A stretch of DNA of 64,000 bases from Nitrosomonas sp. Is79A3 (GCF_000219585.1 NC_015731.1:2232001-2296000); one strand, 5' to 3'; shown: positions 24,306 to 32,896, counted from the stretch's first letter. Made by a program: numbers and translations. The notes: a model not told the origin generated them from the sequence alone.

Positions 24306-24352
24306 TGCGCTTTATGCTGTCATGCCATCACTAATCCAATTAAAAGGCATGT

Positions 24353-25162
24353 ATGGTGACAAATAAAGCCCCTATCAAAGTAAGAAGCGTTTGGATTTCA
24401 GATGTTCACCTCGGATTTCGCGGTTGTCAGGCAGATGCACTGTTGCATTTCCTGCATTCGATTGAAACCGATTATCTTTTCCTGGTTGGCGATATTGTCG
24501 ATTTCTGGAGTATCAAAAAGAGTCCTTACTGGCCGCAAGAGCATACCAACGTGGTCCGGTCTATTTTAGGCAAAGCCAAGCATGGCACTAAAGTGATTTA
24601 CATACCGGGGAATCATGATGAAGGGATGCGGGATTGCATCGGCCATGTATTCGGTAATGTTGAGATTCATCAAGATTATGTGCACACCACTACCGAAGGT
24701 AAAAAGCTGTTGATAATGCATGGCGATGAGTTTGATGTCATCGTCAAGAACAGCCGTTGGCTAGCAAAACTGGGAAATGTTGCTTATGACACGCTGCTGG
24801 ATCTAAATCATTATATCAATGGCATGCGCAAGTTCTTCGGGTTTTCTTATTGGTCACTTGCGGCCTACTTAAAATTGCGCGTTAAAAATGCGGTCAGCTA
24901 CATCAGCAGTTTTGAGGATGCATTGGCACATCTGGCAAAAGATCGCGGTGTCGATGGTGTCGTCTGTGGCCACATTCACCATGCTGAATTAAGAGAAATC
25001 AATTCGATCCTTTACTGCAATGACGGCGATTGGGTAGAAAGCTGTTCTACTTTGCTGGAACATAACGATGGATCGTTGGAATTGGTTTTCTGGTCTGAGC
25101 GGTTTGAGCAATATAAAAACCTTTTGCAAGAAGAATTATTGGCCAGTAAAAGGGCAGCTTAA
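24353..25162 (+). CDS. plcP: PlcP-like metallophosphoesterase (phospholipase C-type)
   Basis: A 269-residue calcineurin-fold phosphoesterase with all metal motifs: SDVHLG (D17, H19), VGDIVD (about 46-50), PGNHDE (85-90), IMHGDEFD, and VVCGHIHHAE. It is related to LpxH but has the sequence style of the PlcP group (GCQADALLHFL, DYLFLVGDIVDFW, YWPQEHTNVV, GDWVESCSTLLEH), which cleaves phosphatidylcholine/ethanolamine to diacylglycerol under phosphate starvation. LpxH activity cannot be excluded. AAAAGG precedes the ATG. Patatin, glycosyltransferase and lipid-kinase genes follow on the same strand, which favours the lipid-remodelling role. Confidence 0.72.
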   Translation: MVTNKAPIKVRSVWISDVHLGFRGCQADALLHFLHSIETDYLFLVGDIVDFWSIKKSPYWPQEHTNVVRSILGKAKHGTKVIYIPGNHDEGMRDCIGHVFGNVEIHQDYVHTTTEGKKLLIMHGDEFDVIVKNSRWLAKLGNVAYDTLLDLNHYINGMRKFFGFSYWSLAAYLKLRVKNAVSYISSFEDALAHLAKDRGVDGVVCGHIHHAELREINSILYCNDGDWVESCSTLLEHNDGSLELVFWSERFEQYKNLLQEELLASKRAA

Positions 25163-25168
25163 AACAAT

Positions 25169-26092
25169 TTGAAACATTCACTGTTACCCAAAACGGTTTT
25201 AAGCCTGGACGGCGGCGGCAGCCATCTGTTGATTCAATTGAGCGTGTTGGCCTGTCTGGAAGAGGATACTGGCGCTTCAACTTATGATTTATTTGACCTG
25301 ATCGCCGGTTCTTCATCGGGCGGATTAATCACCTGCTTGATCTTGGGACGGCGTTTGAGCGCAAAAGAAATCATTCAAAAGGTTTTACAAGAGAGATTGC
25401 TGGAAAAAATGATGGCGGAGCACTGGTTGCGCCGGTTATTCAGTAAGCTGCAAATTCATCCCAAATTCAAAGGTGACTCGAAAAACCTAGCCTTACAAAC
25501 AGAATTAGAGAATCTCAGGCTTTCTTCACTCAACAAACGGATATTTATTCCTTGTTTCAATCTGGATCAGGATCAACTGGAAGTTTTCACCAATGACAGT
25601 CAAACGGATTTTTTGTTAAGCGAGATAGCCGATGCCTGCACCGCTGCACCATCGTTCTACCCGCCCGTGCAAATGCAAGATGGCGACTGGCGAATCGATG
25701 GCGGTGTTGGCATGAATAATCCCGGCTTAAGCGCTTATCTTCATGCCAAGCAATACTGGAAAGATTATGAAATAAAAATGCTCTCCATCGGATCGGGCTG
25801 GCGCAGCTTTGCAGTAAGCGGTGCCAAAGCCTGCGGATATGGCGGTGTGCAATGGTCGGCGAAAGGTATCGCTTCGATCATTCTCAGAGAGAAAATGATG
25901 GCGAATGTCAGAATGACCGAAGAAGTTTTGGGCAATCGTGTTCTGTATATCAATCATTATCTGAAAAACTACGATATGCCCGGCAACATGGATTCCGCCA
26001 ATAATCCGGCACTCCAACAAAAAGCATTGGATATCGGCAAGCTATGGTATGCCAATCAACGCGAACAAATCCAGCACTGGATACAAAACTGA
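25169..26092 (+). CDS. patatin-like phospholipase
   Basis: A 307-residue patatin with the oxyanion DGGG at 14-17, nucleophile Ser49 in AGSSSGG and catalytic Asp177 in RIDGGVGMNNP, so the Ser-Asp dyad is intact. Such enzymes release fatty acids from membrane phospholipids. The start is a TTG only 6 bases after the stop of the PlcP gene, with AGGG of that gene's end as the likely ribosome-binding site. The two are therefore probably one transcript. The central DQLEVFTNDSQTDF is typical of bacterial patatins close to the CapV/FabD-like group, but no cyclase partner is nearby. Confidence 0.85.
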   Translation: MKHSLLPKTVLSLDGGGSHLLIQLSVLACLEEDTGASTYDLFDLIAGSSSGGLITCLILGRRLSAKEIIQKVLQERLLEKMMAEHWLRRLFSKLQIHPKFKGDSKNLALQTELENLRLSSLNKRIFIPCFNLDQDQLEVFTNDSQTDFLLSEIADACTAAPSFYPPVQMQDGDWRIDGGVGMNNPGLSAYLHAKQYWKDYEIKMLSIGSGWRSFAVSGAKACGYGGVQWSAKGIASIILREKMMANVRMTEEVLGNRVLYINHYLKNYDMPGNMDSANNPALQQKALDIGKLWYANQREQIQHWIQN

Positions 26093-26137
26093 CGTTGGCG
26101 TTTTTTCTCCCGTTTAGCTGCATGCGCATTAATAAAA

Positions 26138-26181
26138 CTGTCACATAAAAGCAAAATATCGGTCATTTTCTTGTCATATCA
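26138..26181 (+). promoter_or_regulatory. tandem Pho-box-like half-sites
   Basis: Four consecutive 11-mers begin at 26138: CTGTCACATAA, AAGCAAAATAT, CGGTCATTTTC, TTGTCATATCA. Three carry a GTCA[C/T] core in exact 11-base phase, as PhoB half-sites do. A TAAACT hexamer at 26188-26193 could be the -10. The site precedes the short ORF at 26224 and the glycosyltransferase gene. Confidence 0.5.
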
Positions 26182-26223
26182 AATCACTAAACTGCTCTGG
26201 TTTCAATCAATAAAGTTGAGATT

Positions 26224-26385
26224 ATGAAGCCACAGAAAAACGCTCATCAAAATAATTTAACGCTATTTCAAGGATCAATTGATACACGGCCGCAATTAAT
26301 CCCACAAAGCTTCCATAACGTAATCCAATCTTTTGATTCTGACATCAGTGTCGTACTAATCCGTTTAGGAGCCGTAATGAAATGA
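26224..26385 (+). CDS. possible 53-residue upstream ORF coupled to glycosyltransferase
   Basis: ATG AAG CCA CAG opens a 53-codon frame (MKPQKNAHQNNLTLFQ... ending GAVMK) whose TGA overlaps the glycosyltransferase ATG in an ATGA junction. The product is soluble, rich in Gln/Asn at the start, and matches no family I know. The ribosome-binding site is weak (TTGAGATT). It could be a real small protein, a leader peptide that couples translation, or chance. Confidence 0.35.
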   Translation: MKPQKNAHQNNLTLFQGSIDTRPQLIPQSFHNVIQSFDSDISVVLIRLGAVMK

Positions 26386-27425
26386 AAATATTTTATGGTA
26401 TCCAAGGAACGGGCAATGGTCATATCACGCGCGGCCGGATTATGGCCAAGGAATTTAAGGCTGCAAATCTTGAGGTTACCTACCAGTTTACCGGCAGGCC
26501 GCAAGATAAATTTTTTGATATGGAAGTCTTTAATGGCTATCAATGGCGCGATGGTCTGACTTTCAGTACAAAGAACGGCAAACTCAGTCCTGTCAAAACA
26601 GTACTGCAATCCAAACCATTAAATTTTCTTAGAGACATCAAGCAACTGGATCTGAGTAGTTACGATCTGGTCATTTGCGATTACGAGCCCGTAACCGCAT
26701 GGGCAGCACGCCGACAAAATAAGAAAACCATCGGCATCAATCATCAGTATGCATTCCACCATAACATACCGCGCGCAGGCAATGATCCGCTTTCTGAAGC
26801 AGTTATGAGAAATTTTGCTCCGGTCGATATCGGTATTGGTCTGCACTGGCATCATTTCGATCAGCCCATATTGCCGCCGGTTATTGAAACCCCCATCATT
26901 TCCCAGCAAATACAAAAAAATAAAATTATTGTCTATCTGCCATTCGAGGATCAACTTCGTATGGCAGCACTGCTAGCGCCATTTAAAGAATTTGAATTTT
27001 TTATGTATTCTCCAGAGGTTATATCCTCATCTTATGCGCACGTGCATTGCAAACCGTTATCCCTGCAAGGTTTCCAGAAAGACCTATCGGATTGCGCCGG
27101 TATTATTTGCAATGCCGGCTTTGAACTGGCCAGTGAATCCTTACAATTAGGTAAGAAAATCCTGGTGAAACCGCTACATGCGCAGATGGAACAAATTTCA
27201 AATGCAGCAGCTTTGCAAACGTTAGGCTATGGAAAAATGATGCACAAAATCGATGCAAGAGTTATTGAGCAATGGCTGTATGAAACCAAAGCCATCCGTG
27301 TTACCTATCCCAACACCGCCAAATATCTGGTGCAATGGATAAAGGAAGGCATGCCGCCGATTGATCAGTCTTGGTGTAATCAGATCTGGGCGGATGTCAA
27401 AGTAATACCGGTCGAGTGGTCTTAA
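26382..27425 (+). CDS. glycosyltransferase, MJ1255/VC2487 family
   Basis: A 347-residue GT-B-type glycosyltransferase. The N-terminus MKIFYGIQGTGNGHITRGR is the hallmark of the MJ1255/VC2487 family (TIGR00661). The C-terminal sugar-nucleotide region has CNAGFELASESLQLGKKILV followed by KPLHAQMEQISNA, as in MurG/MGDG-synthase-like enzymes. It lies downstream of the PlcP-like enzyme (a diacylglycerol source) and upstream of a diacylglycerol-kinase-like gene, so the acceptor may be diacylglycerol; that is an inference from context. TTAGGA lies 12 bases upstream of the ATG. Confidence 0.8.
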   Translation: MKIFYGIQGTGNGHITRGRIMAKEFKAANLEVTYQFTGRPQDKFFDMEVFNGYQWRDGLTFSTKNGKLSPVKTVLQSKPLNFLRDIKQLDLSSYDLVICDYEPVTAWAARRQNKKTIGINHQYAFHHNIPRAGNDPLSEAVMRNFAPVDIGIGLHWHHFDQPILPPVIETPIISQQIQKNKIIVYLPFEDQLRMAALLAPFKEFEFFMYSPEVISSSYAHVHCKPLSLQGFQKDLSDCAGIICNAGFELASESLQLGKKILVKPLHAQMEQISNAAALQTLGYGKMMHKIDARVIEQWLYETKAIRVTYPNTAKYLVQWIKEGMPPIDQSWCNQIWADVKVIPVEWS

Positions 27426-27495
27426 TCCTAACAATCATGCGCTTACTAAAAATTGCCGGTTTAATCTATGATTCTAAAGGCACTCAACACTCTCC

Positions 27496-28500
27496 ATGAA
27501 AGACGATCTCTTATTTCAAACCAATCAATTGGTTATTAAAATACCCTCGCCGGAAAAAATATTAATTATTTTTAACCCGATATCCAGCGCAGGAAACACG
27601 GAAACACTCGCCTGTCAGCTGGAAATGGAACTGACTCTCCATGGGAAAAATGTTGAAGTATGTGCATCTGAGAAAAAGATGAAAGGGTATACACGCCTTT
27701 CAGATAACATCGCCGCAAGTGACCTCGTTGTCGTAGTCGGCGGAGATGGAACGATAAGAAAATTGTTAGATGCCATCAACAAAACAGACACACCGATTTA
27801 TGCTATCCCGGGCGGAAATGAATCGCTGTTTGCACGTTCCTATGAAATGAGTATCCATGCCGACGATTTACTCCGCGCTATAGCCTCGGGAACATGCCTG
27901 CAGCAATTTTATGGCCTGATCAGCGGTAAAGGCATTAAAGGGGAGAAACCTTTCTTCCATATGGCGTCGATGGGTTTGGATTCGCTCACCGTCAAAAATA
28001 TTGGCAAAAGAAAAGGCCCGCTCAATGACTCGATCTATATTTGGCACGGATTAAAAGCTTTATGCTCGTTACATCACCCTACTGTTTCCGTCAGTGTGGA
28101 TGGCGAACAAGTCATTGATCATGGATCCGGCTATATCATCGTAGCCAACAATTCGGCGTATGCAAGAAATCTGCAGCTTGTTCCTGCGGCTAATCCATCC
28201 AAAAACGAACTTGTTGTTGGTTTCTTACCAGGAGCCCGGCATCAGCACGAGTTGGTCAAAGCCATGAGAATTCTGCAACGCAAACCAGCTAACCTGCCCA
28301 TGCAGTATTTTTCCGGCAAAAACATTGCATGTACATTACATGACCGGGCTTATCCACTTCAAGTCGATGGTGATTATTTCCGCAATCGTGATATTGAAGC
28401 AGAAAGCACGGTCGATTTTAGCATCAGCCCGAGACCAATCCGTGTATTGATTCCATCCTGTCTGAATACAAATAATACATTACAAGCTGCAGGCAGTTGA
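27496..28500 (+). CDS. diacylglycerol kinase-family lipid kinase
   Basis: A 334-residue member of the DAGK/sphingosine-kinase/YegS superfamily. IIFNPISSAGN at the start and the nucleotide loop VVVVGGDGTIRKLLDAI (about 76-92) are canonical. PGGNESLFAR replaces the more usual P-GT-N--A loop. The C-terminal VDGDY block of the family is present (PLQVDGDYFRN). It would phosphorylate diacylglycerol or a related lipid at the membrane. The gene is 70 bases after the glycosyltransferase, on the same strand. Confidence 0.82.
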   Translation: MKDDLLFQTNQLVIKIPSPEKILIIFNPISSAGNTETLACQLEMELTLHGKNVEVCASEKKMKGYTRLSDNIAASDLVVVVGGDGTIRKLLDAINKTDTPIYAIPGGNESLFARSYEMSIHADDLLRAIASGTCLQQFYGLISGKGIKGEKPFFHMASMGLDSLTVKNIGKRKGPLNDSIYIWHGLKALCSLHHPTVSVSVDGEQVIDHGSGYIIVANNSAYARNLQLVPAANPSKNELVVGFLPGARHQHELVKAMRILQRKPANLPMQYFSGKNIACTLHDRAYPLQVDGDYFRNRDIEAESTVDFSISPRPIRVLIPSCLNTNNTLQAAGS

Positions 28501-28883
28501 TCCTATAGCGCTCCGTATTGGCGTAGATCAGGAGAAATAAGATCTGATTCAATATACTCGCTCATCTTATATATTTGAGGATGAGCGCGCTTTCCATGCA
28601 GACAAACTCATCTTGCGCGGTCAGTAATGCCAGAAGACGGATAGATGATAGATTCCCGCACTTTCTCTGCGCATATATCGCCGTCTGCCACGAGTTCTGT
28701 GCAGACGCGAAAATTAAAGCAACACAGTCAAACGTTATTGATTAAATGTATCGTATTGGTTGCCGTATTCTTTGATTTAATATGAAATAATAGTGTCATC
28801 ATTCTTGCTGATTATCTTAATAAGATGACGTATTATTGCAAGCCTTAATTTTTTACCCCCATCATTTGAAATTTGGAGATTAT
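28501..28883. other. 383-base gap with hairpin after lipid kinase
   Basis: CGCTCATC (28559-28566) pairs with GATGAGCG (28580-28587) around a 13-base loop, then CGCTTTCC, so it may be a weak terminator. A 54-codon frame at 28581-28745 has no recognisable content. A TAATATGAAATAATAG A+T-rich stretch around 28780 could hold the promoter of the next gene. Nothing else seen. Confidence 0.4.
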
Positions 28884-29708
28884 ATGCATAAGAATCATAT
28901 CGTTTTTATTGTAATGGATAGTTGCCGGTATGACTCGTTTTTAGCTGCTAAAACACCGAATATCGATCGTATTGGTGAAGCTGAAAAACGATACTCGTAT
29001 GCTTCATGGACTGCCCCATCGCACTATGCATTTACCATGGGGATGATGCCGCACTCTAGTCCGACCAATGTTTTTGCTTCCGAAGTATACAAAGAAGAAT
29101 TCCTGCAATGGAAAACTAGAATTGGTTCTGAAGATGTCTCTTTTAAGGATTTTATACCGGAGATATCGTTACCGAAAGTGTTGAAAAATTTTGGCTATCA
29201 CACAGTCGCCAAAGTATCGATGCCGGTACTTAACAAGCATACGCTAATTAGTCAACACTTTGATGAATATAAGCTTATGAGTCACCACAATGATTTTTCC
29301 GGCATGGTTTCTGAGATCGAATTCCCAGACGATACACCCTGTTATTATTTTCTGAATCTTGGCGAAACGCATTATCCGTATATGCTATCCGGTGATAATT
29401 TACCGCATGTTTCCGGGGTTCATGGCGTATTAAAAGATATCGGTAAAGATGCGGTTGATAATAAACCGGAACAAGATCAGTCTTTCAGCATGGAACAAAT
29501 GAAAATGCTGCATAAACAACAAATAACTTGTGTAGAGTATGTTGATGGATATATTGGCAAACTGATGGAGAAAGCGCCATCAAATACTTATTTCATTGTC
29601 ACAGCAGACCATGGCGAGCTTTTCGGTGAAGACGGATATTTTGGGCATGGGCCGATAATGCACGAGAAATGCTTTGAAATTCCGTTTGTTGAAGGATTTG
29701 CTAAGTAG
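28884..29708 (+). CDS. alkaline phosphatase superfamily (sulfatase-like) enzyme
   Basis: A 274-residue metalloenzyme with the superfamily pattern: N-terminal IVFIVMDSCRYDSF (D12 metal ligand), nucleophile region SWTAPSHYAFTMGMMPH and C-terminal TADHGELFGEDGYFGHG. The nucleophile position has Thr43 (TAPSH) where sulfatases have the Cys converted to formylglycine, so it is more like phosphoglycerol-transferase or phosphodiesterase members. It is short for the superfamily and has no signal peptide, so cytoplasmic action is likely. GGAG lies 5 bases upstream of the ATG at 28884. The sulfotransferase gene starts 11 bases after its stop. Confidence 0.78.
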   Translation: MHKNHIVFIVMDSCRYDSFLAAKTPNIDRIGEAEKRYSYASWTAPSHYAFTMGMMPHSSPTNVFASEVYKEEFLQWKTRIGSEDVSFKDFIPEISLPKVLKNFGYHTVAKVSMPVLNKHTLISQHFDEYKLMSHHNDFSGMVSEIEFPDDTPCYYFLNLGETHYPYMLSGDNLPHVSGVHGVLKDIGKDAVDNKPEQDQSFSMEQMKMLHKQQITCVEYVDGYIGKLMEKAPSNTYFIVTADHGELFGEDGYFGHGPIMHEKCFEIPFVEGFAK

Positions 29709-29719
29709 GTTATTGCGTT

Positions 29720-30634
29720 ATGGCCGCTCCACTATTTCTTTTAGCTCCCCCCAGATCCTATACCTCGCTAGTCAACGCTATGATTGGCCAACATCCACAG
29801 GCGTTTGGTTTGCCCGAATTGTGCATGTTTGTCGTTGATAAATTGAAAGAAATGTGGATGCCCCCTACCGATCCCAGAATCGAATCACAACCCACTTGGG
29901 CTATCCATGGTTTTCTTAGAGCAGTGGCTGAGATTTATGCGGGAGAACAAAGTGCTGCGGCTATCACTATGGCTCATCACTGGGCTATCGCGCGCGAGGA
30001 AAGATCTATTGCGTCCGTATACCAAGAGTTAGTAGCGAAGATTGATCCCTTGATCTCGGTAGAAAAGAGTCCTATTTATACAACATCGTTGAAATGCATG
30101 CTCTCAATACGGGAAGCTTTTCCAGATGCGCGTTTTCTTCACTTAGTCCGGCATCCCATTTCACAATGCAAATCGGTAATGAGCCTTAATGAAGGAACAT
30201 TTGCAAAGTATGTAAATTCTATTGAATTTACAGATAACCGGGCTATCATAGAACCGCAAATAGCCTGGCATGACCTTAATATCAATATACTCAATTTTCT
30301 TGATACTGTACCGAAAGAACAACAGCTGCGTATGCGAGGCGAAGATATTATTGAGAATCCCAGACATTACTTGCCAATAATTTGCCGTTGGCTTGGAATT
30401 CGCGATGACGATGAGGCGATTGAAGAAATGATACATACCGAGCGATCTCCATTTGCATGTTTTGGCCCGTTTAACGCGCTTTTTGGTAACGATCCTGCTT
30501 TCCTGAAGGGCCCTACCTTCCGCCCGCACAAGGTTAAAATACCATCGTTAGATATGCCAGTTCCTTGGAGAAAGGATAAAAAAGGATTGCGCCCGGAAGT
30601 GGTTGCAATGGCACAGGAATTTGGCTATAAATAA
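29720..30634 (+). CDS. sulfotransferase family protein
   Basis: A 304-residue PAPS-dependent sulfotransferase fold protein. The 5'-phosphosulfate loop is LAPPRSYTSLV (8-18) and the 3'-phosphate binding site is LVRHPISQCKS (about 140-150). RGEDIIENPRHYLPIICRWL is the second conserved family block. The acceptor is unknown. The overlapping context with the sulfatase-like gene upstream and a coiled-coil protein downstream suggests one functional unit, possibly sulfation and desulfation or phosphoryl handling of a lipid or polysaccharide. Confidence 0.82.
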   Translation: MAAPLFLLAPPRSYTSLVNAMIGQHPQAFGLPELCMFVVDKLKEMWMPPTDPRIESQPTWAIHGFLRAVAEIYAGEQSAAAITMAHHWAIAREERSIASVYQELVAKIDPLISVEKSPIYTTSLKCMLSIREAFPDARFLHLVRHPISQCKSVMSLNEGTFAKYVNSIEFTDNRAIIEPQIAWHDLNINILNFLDTVPKEQQLRMRGEDIIENPRHYLPIICRWLGIRDDDEAIEEMIHTERSPFACFGPFNALFGNDPAFLKGPTFRPHKVKIPSLDMPVPWRKDKKGLRPEVVAMAQEFGYK

Positions 30635-30664
30635 ACGAAACGAATCTGGACAGAGAATTACATT

Positions 30665-31075
30665 ATGAGTGATTTAATCAATGAAATTAAAACTACACGG
30701 AAAAAAATAGGCATTTCCGGTAGCGATGAACGGATTGCCGATCTGAGCAAATTAACCCCTTTCCAGCAATCGCTCCGCCTTGCGACACTCCGGGAATTTC
30801 AAGCAAAGAAAATAAAAAAGTATGTAAAAAAGCAGGTAACTCAACTCAATACGAAACGCAAAATCGCTGAAGAAATTAAATTTCTTTTTGATGAACATGG
30901 GCAGCCTTCAGCCAATATGCCCATAGAAGATGTCGTTGAAGAACGCAGACAAATAGAAAATCAAATCAGGTGGTTTGAAGCGATAACTACCGAACTTCGC
31001 AATAGACTTATTAAGATAAAAGAAATCGAAGATTATGCGCTTGACTTAATTGGTCAAGAAAAATCTGATGGTTAA
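30665..31075 (+). CDS. coiled-coil protein of unknown function
   Basis: A 136-residue soluble protein, highly charged (Lys/Glu/Arg/Ile-rich), with no signal peptide. Residues about 48-80 and 90-120 (VEERRQIENQIRWFEAITTE) are predicted helical with heptad-like spacing. It begins 30 bases after the sulfotransferase stop on the same strand, so cotranscription is likely. No family recognised; a scaffold or subunit role in the sulfatase/sulfotransferase unit is a guess. Confidence 0.65.
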   Translation: MSDLINEIKTTRKKIGISGSDERIADLSKLTPFQQSLRLATLREFQAKKIKKYVKKQVTQLNTKRKIAEEIKFLFDEHGQPSANMPIEDVVEERRQIENQIRWFEAITTELRNRLIKIKEIEDYALDLIGQEKSDG

Positions 31076-31193
31076 ATAATAGGTAAAAACGACGCCAGCT
31101 GACAGCTTTGATAAGTTAAATTGCGATACCCTCCTCAATTGATCAAGCTTATTTTTTTATCTAAATAATTTATACAAAATTAATTTAATGCAA

Positions 31194-31213
31194 GGTTACG
31201 GCACGTAACATGC
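31194..31213 (+). promoter_or_regulatory. GTTACG-GCA-CGTAAC palindrome upstream of small lipoprotein
   Basis: GGTTACG (31194-31200) and CGTAACA (31204-31210) are inverted around GCA. The palindrome ends 70 bases before the lipoprotein start at 31280. It shares GTTAC/GTAAC cores with, but is not the same as, the TGTKCGGTAACGMACA palindromes in the 42-49 kb region. Confidence 0.35.
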
Positions 31214-31279
31214 TATAGTTTCATTGTGACAAAGAAAAACTAGTGATACTTTTTATAAATTTTAAGGATGTCCCCATAA

Positions 31280-31438
31280 ATGAAAATTTCAGCATTTTTA
31301 GTTGCAACATTTTTTGCATTAACATTAGTAGCTTGTGGCAAACCAACAGCACCGGAAGGCGCAAATTCTGAAGGTTACGGAACAACGCATGAAGGTAAAC
31401 CAGCGGAAGGCCGCAATGAACTTCCACCAGCTAAGTAA
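31280..31438 (+). CDS. small lipoprotein (52 residues)
   Basis: This frame is short but has all features of a lipoprotein: MKISAFLVATFFALTLVACG with the lipobox LVAC (Cys19), then a 34-residue mature part rich in Gly, Pro, Glu and Lys (two GKPAEG/EGANSEG-like repeats) and no hydrophobic segment. AAGGATG, 12-15 bases upstream, may be the ribosome-binding site. Function unknown; very small lipoproteins of this kind are often stress-induced. Confidence 0.7.
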   Translation: MKISAFLVATFFALTLVACGKPTAPEGANSEGYGTTHEGKPAEGRNELPPAK

Positions 31439-31501
31439 TAGTAGTTTAAAGCAATAGATACAATTTATCGTTCAATGTCGTGTAATTGACCTAGATGATA
31501 C

Positions 31502-31529
31502 CCTGTAGGATCTGTATTTTTCCTACAGG
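31502..31529. terminator. hairpin downstream of small lipoprotein
   Basis: CCTGTAGGA (31502-31510) and TCCTACAGG (31521-31529) form a perfect 9-bp stem with a 10-base loop; the tail CGCTTT is only weakly U-rich. It lies between the lipoprotein and the convergent MFS gene. Confidence 0.5.
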
Positions 31530-31594
31530 CGCTTTAAACAATAAGCAAATCGCAATAACAAATTTGATCTTGTTTTTAATTGAGAGAAAGCCAC

Positions 31595-32896
31595 TTAATA
31601 TTCGATTTTAGCCATTTCCCGCCCTCTCTTCTCATTCACAGTCGCAAGAAACACAAGACCGAAGATAAAAAACACCAGTGTGCTGAGTATCGCTATCCGG
31701 TGATCCCCTTCAAAAATAACAATCATTCCGCCATAAGTAAGCGGGCCGATGATCGCCGACAATTTTGTAGCCAATCCCCACAAACCGAAGAATTCCCCTT
31801 GACGCCCTGGCGGCGTAAACTGCCCTACCAATGCCCTACCCGCTGATTGTGCGCCACCGAGTGCAGTGCCAATTAAATTAGCCGCAATCCAGAACAAACT
31901 CTCATCCGTGGCAAAATAAGCGCAAATAATCGCCGCAATCCAGATCAACAAAGTAATGGCAATACATCGACTGGAGCCGATCCGGTCCTGTAGATGACCA
32001 AACAGAAAGGCGCCGATAGCCGCCGTTACATTCACTACCATAATCAGGATAATCGTATCCTGGGTTTTAAATCCCATCACTTCTTGCGCATACACTGCCG
32101 CCAGCACAATAACGATATGGATACCAGAATAATAGGTAGTCAATGCGATTAAAAAACGGAACAAATCAGTGTGCCGGCTGGCGTCGCGCAGCGTAACTTT
32201 TAGCCGTTCAAACCCCTTGCGTATCACATGTGTAGCTTGGATTGAATTTGAGATACCACTGCGTTCACGCAACCACAGCAACGTCGGTAACGCGGCGATA
32301 CCAAATAAGGCAGCGACAATTAGCGTGGAAACCGGCACGTAATGTGTAGCATCCAATCCTTGATTTTCGGCATACGTCACATAAGCCAGACATAACACCA
32401 AAGCAAGCAAGCCACCCAAATAACCCAGCGCCCAACCATACCCGGAAAGCCGCCCCATCGTCTCAGGCGTGCTGATTTCAGGTAAAAATGCCGCGATCAG
32501 ATTCTCACCGCTGGCAAACATAAAAGTTGCAAGGATGACTAAAATGATCGCTAAGGTAATATCGCCGGGACCGACCAAGCTCAATAATGCGGTAAACAGC
32601 ACGCAGCCCACTGTCGTAACAACCAGAAAACGTTTTTTTGCACCGGAATAATCGGCGATAGCCCCTACCACCGGCGCACTGAGCAAAACCAGCGCATTGG
32701 CGCAAGCCATGGTCAATGTCCATAGTAATGTGGCATGGCCATTCCCGCTCTCAGCGGCTACCACGCCGACAAAATAGGCATTGAAGATGGCGGTCAGTAT
32801 GACGGTGGTGTAACCCGAATTGGCAAAATCGTACATACACCACGCAAAACGTTCACGCCGGGTAGCTGGATCGGGCTTTTTGCTGGTTGATGACAT
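31595..32896 (-). CDS. MFS transporter, UMF1/Atg22-like
   Basis: A 433-residue, 12-helix major-facilitator protein. WCMYDFANSGYTTVILTAIF near the N-terminus is the hallmark of the UMF1 (Atg22-like) family, and GYGWALGYLGGLLAL is its second motif. Atg22 exports amino acids from yeast vacuoles; bacterial substrates are not known. The start MSSTSKKPDP at 32896 is preferred to an 8-residue longer frame. It follows fumC by 34 bases on the same strand. Confidence 0.85.
   Translation of the reverse strand: MSSTSKKPDPATRRERFAWCMYDFANSGYTTVILTAIFNAYFVGVVAAESGNGHATLLWTLTMACANALVLLSAPVVGAIADYSGAKKRFLVVTTVGCVLFTALLSLVGPGDITLAIILVILATFMFASGENLIAAFLPEISTPETMGRLSGYGWALGYLGGLLALVLCLAYVTYAENQGLDATHYVPVSTLIVAALFGIAALPTLLWLRERSGISNSIQATHVIRKGFERLKVTLRDASRHTDLFRFLIALTTYYSGIHIVIVLAAVYAQEVMGFKTQDTIILIMVVNVTAAIGAFLFGHLQDRIGSSRCIAITLLIWIAAIICAYFATDESLFWIAANLIGTALGGAQSAGRALVGQFTPPGRQGEFFGLWGLATKLSAIIGPLTYGGMIVIFEGDHRIAILSTLVFFIFGLVFLATVNEKRGREMAKIEY

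Noticed and set aside
25169-26092. CBASS patatin effector
   Set aside because: The patatin could resemble CapV, but no CD-NTase or cap gene is near, and its neighbours are lipid enzymes.
28581-28745. 54-codon frame downstream of the lipid kinase
   Set aside because: Starts inside the hairpin, has no ribosome-binding site of note and an unremarkable product; treated as chance.
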